Positions 59,084 to 64,000 of a DNA stretch of 64,000 nucleotides are shown piece after piece. The stretch is from NCBI GenBank assembly GCA_963082875.1, contig OY720098.1, positions 6,882,001 to 6,946,000 of the forward strand. The letters are read 5' to 3'. Origin of the DNA: Corella eumyota (lineage: Eukaryota; Chordata; Ascidiacea; Phlebobranchia; Corellidae). The notes beneath the pieces were generated by a model that was given only the letters and a program-made list of their open reading frames with translations, did no database searches and was not told the DNA's origin. Position numbers and translations under genes: made by a program. How positions within the stretch are numbered: the first letter of the stretch is position 1; each line of letters starts with the position of its first letter.

Positions 59084-59905
59084 CTACATGGTTTTTAAAT
59101 TCATAATTTCAATCCATTTCTTGTGAGCCTCTTTGCAAGTAGGCCCAGTGCCTCCATAGCAGGGTGGAAGGGCTTTAAGTGGTATAGTTGCATGAAGCTC
59201 CTGCCAATGCATTCCGTGCAAATGAAATTGATCGGTGAGTGATTTTTTCATAAACGGTTTTATCATTGCCCATAAAAGATCAATAAAGGCACCCTCGCCT
59301 AAATAATGAATCGGTTTCATAAGTATTGGAGTACCTTCTTGTATGAGAGTTATTATATTTTTAATATCTTTGATGGGAACTCCTTTTGTGACGTCATGGT
59401 GATAATGTTCCAAATCGTCGATGGTAATCATTCCGCAAATTTGCGCCTCTTCGTTTCGAAGCATGTGAGCCATGCAAACTTGACCGTAGGCGAATATTTC
59501 ATATGCATTAATATGGTGGGTATCCGGTCTGGGTTTAAAGAAAAATACAAACTCCCCGGTCTGGCATCTTTCTTTACCAATCCACATTAGCCCCGATTCA
59601 TTAACTTCCTTTAGCTGTGTTACGTCATCAAACAAGTCAAAAACATCTCTTAATTTCATTTGCATTTTGTGATATTTTTGCAACACTTTTAAAGCTTGTT
59701 TTTGATCAAATTTGCGACATCTTAAAAACATTAAAATAAAGCGGTCGTCTAGACTTTGCAAAGGCCCATACTTCACGTCGTCGTACTTATCTTTTAGTTC
59801 GTCAATAGCTTGTAACCGCTTCTTATTATCTAATGGTTCATTTAACTCGACGTAAGCCCTGTGCAGCCATTTTGGGCTTAAAGTAAATTCATATCTTTTA
59901 ATCAT
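59084..59905 (-). CDS. CRAL-TRIO lipid-binding protein, copy 1 (intronless)
   Basis: Single exon, 273 residues from the ATG at 59905. CRAL-TRIO N-terminal helical part with DDRFILMFLRCRKFDQKQAL (about residues 52-71), then the Sec14/CRAL-TRIO lipid pocket with GMITIDDLEHY and KPIHYLGEGAFIDLLWAMIK, and the gate region FMKKSLTDQFHLHG. Family members (TTPA, RLBP1, clavesins) carry tocopherol, retinal or phosphoinositides in the cytosol. It ends LPPCYGGTGPTCKEAHKKW, a tail with two conserved Cys shared by all three copies. No introns, unlike nearly every other gene in the window. Ligand unknown. Confidence 0.92.
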   Translation of the reverse strand: MIKRYEFTLSPKWLHRAYVELNEPLDNKKRLQAIDELKDKYDDVKYGPLQSLDDRFILMFLRCRKFDQKQALKVLQKYHKMQMKLRDVFDLFDDVTQLKEVNESGLMWIGKERCQTGEFVFFFKPRPDTHHINAYEIFAYGQVCMAHMLRNEEAQICGMITIDDLEHYHHDVTKGVPIKDIKNIITLIQEGTPILMKPIHYLGEGAFIDLLWAMIKPFMKKSLTDQFHLHGMHWQELHATIPLKALPPCYGGTGPTCKEAHKKWIEIMNLKTM

Positions 59906-60592
59906 CAGCAGAAATCATTTGTACAAACTATAGGGTTAATAGAAATAAAAAACTATAAACATTTGCGTGTGGTTAAATATTCATTGTAGAGATATATAGT
60001 TGTTTACGAATTGCCTCTGACTAAGGCGGAAATAAGTAATCACAGATATTACATCAACAATTTCAGCCAGTTAATATGCGCAGTGCATCGATTTACAAAA
60101 CATATTTAGTCAATGCACAATAACAAACTACATGACATGATACTACACAATGTAAGTCTGCATATGCATACTGTTTTGGGCCTCAGTTTTATAAAATTAA
60201 AACTTCTTTGTCGCTACCTGGTTGCTTTACAAATCTGTTATACTTGTTAGCCCGCTAACTTACAAATACATTGTTTTTAAATTTTACCTTGCTATCATGC
60301 AATGTGGTAATAACGTATATAATTTTAAACTGATCTGTTTACAAAATTTTATTAAAGTTAAATTAAATAAATCCTATACAAGCGCTACAAAAAAAGTTAA
60401 GTATACGAAAACAAATTCATCTGTTAACAATTTCATCAAGTAAAATATATATACAAGTATTACTCCATACACTAAAAGTTCATGTAAAACAAAATAAAAA
60501 GAAAAGAAAAAGGGGCAAATTACAACTGGGCTGCAACACAACTGTTAACAATATTTATACAGTGAATTGAAAGTCATTTGGACCATCAACTT
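59906..60592. other. Spacer between CRAL-TRIO copies 1 and 2
   Basis: AT-rich. A plus-strand open frame at 60222-60443 has no coding features. Confidence 0.4.
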
Positions 60593-61414
60593 TTACATGG
60601 TTTTAAGGTTGAGGTTTTGCATCCATTTTTTATGCGACTCTTCACAGCTGGGTCCTTTTCCCCCGTAACAGGGAGGAAGAGCATTAGTACATATTGTAGC
60701 ATGCAGCTCCTCACAATGCCTTCCGTGTAATTGGAATTGATCAGTAAGAGATTTTTTCATGAATGGCTTTAGCATCGCCCATAGAAGATCTAATCCTCTT
60801 GGTTCACCAAGATAATGTATTGGCTTCATCTGAATAGGTGTACCTGTTTGGAGAAGCGAAGTAATTCTTTTCACGTCTCTCAGCGAAATTCCTTTGGTGA
60901 CATCATGTTCGTAGTACTCCAAATCGTCAATAGTCACCATTCCGCAAATCTGGGCTTCTTCGTTCTTAAGCAAGTGGGCCATACATACTTGCCCGTAAGC
61001 AAAAATCTCAAAAGGTGTAAAATGGTGAGTATCTGGCCTTGGTTTAAAATAGAATATAAACTCCCCGGTCTGGCATCTTTCTTCGCCAATCCACATAAGA
61101 CCAGACTCATTAATAAATTTAAGTTGAGCAACGTCTTTGACCAAGTCAAAAAGCGGTCGCAACTTTGACCGCATAACATGATATTTTTGCAGTACTTTTA
61201 AAGCTTGCCTTTGGTTAAACTTTCTGCATCTAAGAAACATCAAAATAAACCTGTCGTCTGTACTTTCTAGTTGTCCGTACTTGACATCATTGTACTTTGA
61301 CTTTAACTCATCAATAGCATGCCATCGACCCTCGTCATCTCTAGGTTCGTTTATTTCTGTTGCCGCCCTTTCCAATAGTTCTGGCCCTAAGGTAAACTTG
61401 TATCTCTGGATCAT
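60593..61414 (-). CDS. CRAL-TRIO lipid-binding protein, copy 2 (intronless)
   Basis: 273 residues from the ATG at 61414 (MIQRYKFTL, matching the starts of copies 1 and 3; an upstream in-frame extension lacks ATG). DDRFILMFLRCRKFNQRQAL, GMVTIDDLEYYEHDVTKG, KPIHYLGEPRGLDLLWAMLK and the FMKKSLTDQF gate are kept, as is the ALPPCYGGKGPSCEESHKKW tail. Closest to copy 1. Differences cluster at loop positions. Confidence 0.92.
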   Translation of the reverse strand: MIQRYKFTLGPELLERAATEINEPRDDEGRWHAIDELKSKYNDVKYGQLESTDDRFILMFLRCRKFNQRQALKVLQKYHVMRSKLRPLFDLVKDVAQLKFINESGLMWIGEERCQTGEFIFYFKPRPDTHHFTPFEIFAYGQVCMAHLLKNEEAQICGMVTIDDLEYYEHDVTKGISLRDVKRITSLLQTGTPIQMKPIHYLGEPRGLDLLWAMLKPFMKKSLTDQFQLHGRHCEELHATICTNALPPCYGGKGPSCEESHKKWMQNLNLKTM

Positions 61415-62208
61415 AGTCAATGATATATAATACACGAATGTGTGCAAAACTTATCCTAACGTATCTAGTATTTAAATAAACAAATTAAAATCCAGTTAGT
61501 ACAATTTCGCAATTTATACTACATTAAACTTTTAAACTATACTTTGTGCTAAGATAACTGACAAAATGTTAGCAACTATTTAAGCAAGACATAAAAATAT
61601 AATTTCCGTCCACGAGCAATTAATAATAAATCGCTATTTCACGTTTTTTCCAGAAAATATGACGTGTTTGTTCATAATCTAATTTGTGTCACCAAACGCT
61701 TGTTATTAAAATGTCACGATATTTACTATATTTTGCAACAAAATGTTGCAGATTTTTGTAACTATAATGATTAACTGGTTGAGTGATCTTTATAACAAAA
61801 CTTTACATTTTTGTAGTAAATTGATATATTTGGAAAATAAATATATACTTAAGCTATATATATGTATATTACATTTGATAAACCATAGGTACCTTATAAG
61901 TTATAACACTGTTAATGGCCTTTTTCTGACCTGTCAGCATTTACTACAAAATTAATATTTTTACTTTATAATGTTGAAGATTTGATAAAAAATCAATTTT
62001 TAAGCAATGTTATTTATTAAAAAAACACAAATTAGTTTGCACACAAATGAATAATCAGGTAATAAAACTTATTAGCCCACAAATTTTTAGTATAAATTAA
62101 GTTCGTTTATAGAATAGCGTGAGAGCAGTTGTTATCAACGCTGCAAAAATTAATATTACCACCAACATAAAAAAAATCAATAAAAACTCAAAACTCAAAA
62201 AATCTGCA
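61415..62208. other. Spacer between CRAL-TRIO copies 2 and 3
   Basis: Very AT-rich with no coding or RNA feature seen. Confidence 0.4.
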
Positions 62209-63027
62209 CTAAATGTTCAGATTCATGTTTTCCATCCATTTTATGTGAGCCTCTTTGCAGTCAGGGCCGGTACCTTCATAGCACGGAGGAAGGGCTCTAC
62301 GAGGTATAGTAGCATGTAGCTCCTTGAAGTTTTCCCCGTGTAAATGAAATTGTTCAGTTAGTGATTTTTTCATAAACGGCTTTATTAGGGCAAACATCAC
62401 GTCAAAAAACTTGCCTTCGCCCAAGTAGTGTACAGGTTTCATTTGAACTGGTGTTCCGTCTTGAAGGAGCGTAGTGATTTTTTTCATGTCCTTTCTAGGC
62501 ACCCTTTTCGTGACACCGTGGTTGTAATTAGTGAAGTCATCAATTGTAATCATTCCACAAATTTGGGCCTCTTCGTTCTGTAGCAAGTGGGCCATGCAGA
62601 CTTGACCATAGGCGAAAACTTCGTAAGGTGTAAAGTGGTTGTTATCAGGTCTAGGTTTATAAAAAAATATAAACTCCCCAGTCTGGCATCGTTCTTCGGC
62701 AATCCACATTATTCCTGATTCATGGATTGCCTTTAATTTAGATTGGTCATCCACTAAATCAAAAAGCAAGCGGAAATTTACCCGCATTTTGTGGTATTTG
62801 TGCAGCACCTTTAAAGCCTGCTTTTGGTCGAATTTTCTGCTTCTGAGAAACATTAGAAAAAATTTGTCGTCCACACTTTGAAGAGGTCCGTACTTGTCAT
62901 AATTGTATTTAGCCTTTAACTCATCAATAGCTTTCCACCGTCCAGCGTTATCTCGCGGCTCATTTAATAGTTTAGCCGCTTTTTCTGATAATTCCAAACT
63001 CAAAGTAAACTGATATCTTTCAGTCAT
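62209..63027 (-). CDS. CRAL-TRIO lipid-binding protein, copy 3 (intronless)
   Basis: 272 residues from the ATG at 63027 (MTERYQFTL). It has DDKFFLMFLRSRKFDQKQAL (Cys to Ser relative to the other copies), GMITIDDFTNYNHGVTKR, KPVHYLGEGKFFDVMFALIK and FMKKSLTEQFHLHG. The tail reads ALPPCYEGTGPDCKEAHIKW. The most diverged of the three but with a fully open frame and all structural landmarks, so probably functional. Confidence 0.92.
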   Translation of the reverse strand: MTERYQFTLSLELSEKAAKLLNEPRDNAGRWKAIDELKAKYNYDKYGPLQSVDDKFFLMFLRSRKFDQKQALKVLHKYHKMRVNFRLLFDLVDDQSKLKAIHESGIMWIAEERCQTGEFIFFYKPRPDNNHFTPYEVFAYGQVCMAHLLQNEEAQICGMITIDDFTNYNHGVTKRVPRKDMKKITTLLQDGTPVQMKPVHYLGEGKFFDVMFALIKPFMKKSLTEQFHLHGENFKELHATIPRRALPPCYEGTGPDCKEAHIKWMENMNLNI

Positions 63028-64000
63028 CTTTATATTGCAGATCTTAGATTAAAATAAGATTTTAGTTTATATCGTGTAGGCCTATGAGTTTTAAAACTAT
63101 TGAATAAACAGTTGATATTAGGCTACACTGAATTGTGTTTTTAGGTTACTACCACTACTACTAAAAAAACATATTCATTTTAATTAATTATTTTTACATA
63201 AAAATTAGAAATTCTTTTAAGGGCTTAAAAGTTACATATCTAACCCTTTTTTGACTGGTGCGCTAGTAAGTATTTTCTGTTGTCAAGGCTACTTTACCTT
63301 AGTTCACTGATTCGTTGTAATTTAGCTGAACGCAATTTTTAACTTATGTTGCAAGCATTTATCCTAAAAAAAAACAGTTGTAACTTAATATAGCATATAT
63401 CGCAATATACAACAATTCTAACAATGCTCCCCTATAATATTTCGTCTTAAGCCAATTTATTTTCGTAATTGAATACTGTTAGATAAACATACCTAGCAAA
63501 CATTTGTGGAATAGCGTCAAATCTTCGCAAAGCTATTTTGGACAAACAAACTACGATTAAATGCAAATATTACCTTAAATATTCGCAAACACTTACAATG
63601 TTCTAATTAAGCCAACGTTCAGAACAACGAGGCCGCGAAAATATAATCAAAATATATAAATCTGAATCACATTTTACATGGGTAATAAAAATTAAACGCA
63701 AAACAATTAAATCTTAAAACCTATAGAATTTTTGGCAAACTTTAATACTTTTAAATTAAATTTATCTAAACACAATACCAAAGTTGAAATGAAAAAAAAA
63801 CAAAGCGATTGTGTTAGAGGATAAACTGATTAGGACCGTCGTTTACCAGCAATATTTCTTTTTATAGATTCTCGGTTGTCAACAATAGAGATTCTAACGC
63901 TACTTGAAGCTTGCATGAAGCATTTCGTAAACAAGAAATGGCTTGTTGCGTAGTAAAAAGCAGGATAATATCAGTACATAGACTTTCTCATTACTATTAT
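63028..64000. other. Right-end spacer
   Basis: Promoter side of CRAL-TRIO copy 3. A short minus-strand open frame ending at 63862 runs to about 63990 and might be the last exon of a gene lying beyond the window, but it lacks a good acceptor. Confidence 0.35.

Noticed and set aside
60815-61168. 117-residue plus-strand open frame
   Set aside because: Antisense shadow of CRAL-TRIO copy 2; same pattern over copy 1.
63862-63990. Minus-strand open frame coding LLFTTQQAISCLRNASCKLQ-like residues at the window edge
   Set aside because: About 40 codons only, an in-frame stop just upstream and no convincing acceptor; cannot be told from chance without the next bases.

Overview
The window looks like the genome of an invertebrate chordate, most likely a tunicate of the Ciona type. 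This is an inference from very AT-rich DNA, compact genes with many short GT-AG introns, clear animal orthologues (FANCA, AIFM2, ABRACL, an OATP transporter, START and CRAL-TRIO proteins), lineage-specific tandem arrays and unpaired 3' splice sites just upstream of start codons. No search could be run, so the species is not proven.

Layout. 0-13.4 kb: ABRACL (+), then on the minus strand a carotenoid oxygenase whose last exon is not visible, a two-exon sulfotransferase, a TMEM143/DUF3754 protein and a 16-exon secreted glycoside-hydrolase-like protein. 13.7-19.5 kb: three tandem genes (+) for very small Asn-rich proteins of a family I cannot name, with shared promoters, splice sites and UTRs. 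20.6-24.9 kb: a 12-exon SLCO/OATP transporter (-). 25.8-40.1 kb: a tandem array of seven-transmembrane receptor-like genes (-): five intact coding frames, one frameshifted copy and several fragments, with recent duplication in a 2,741-bp unit.

41.2-45.8 kb: a seven-exon sulfotransferase and an eight-exon AIFM2/FSP1 oxidoreductase (+). 46.0-54.9 kb: a FANCA orthologue in many small exons (-), whose introns carry a tRNA-derived SINE and a hAT-like MITE. 54.9-55.5 kb: a 293-bp inverted-repeat element with a telomere-like tract, then a tRNA-Leu(UAG) gene. 56-58.7 kb: a third sulfotransferase (+) and a START-domain protein (-), tail to tail. 59.1-63.0 kb: three tandem intronless CRAL-TRIO genes (-).

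The genes do not form one pathway. Several handle small lipophilic molecules (carotenoid cleavage, sulfation, organic-anion uptake, sterol or tocopherol-type carriage, quinone reduction), but nothing shows co-regulation. The most novel material is the small-protein cluster and the receptor array.
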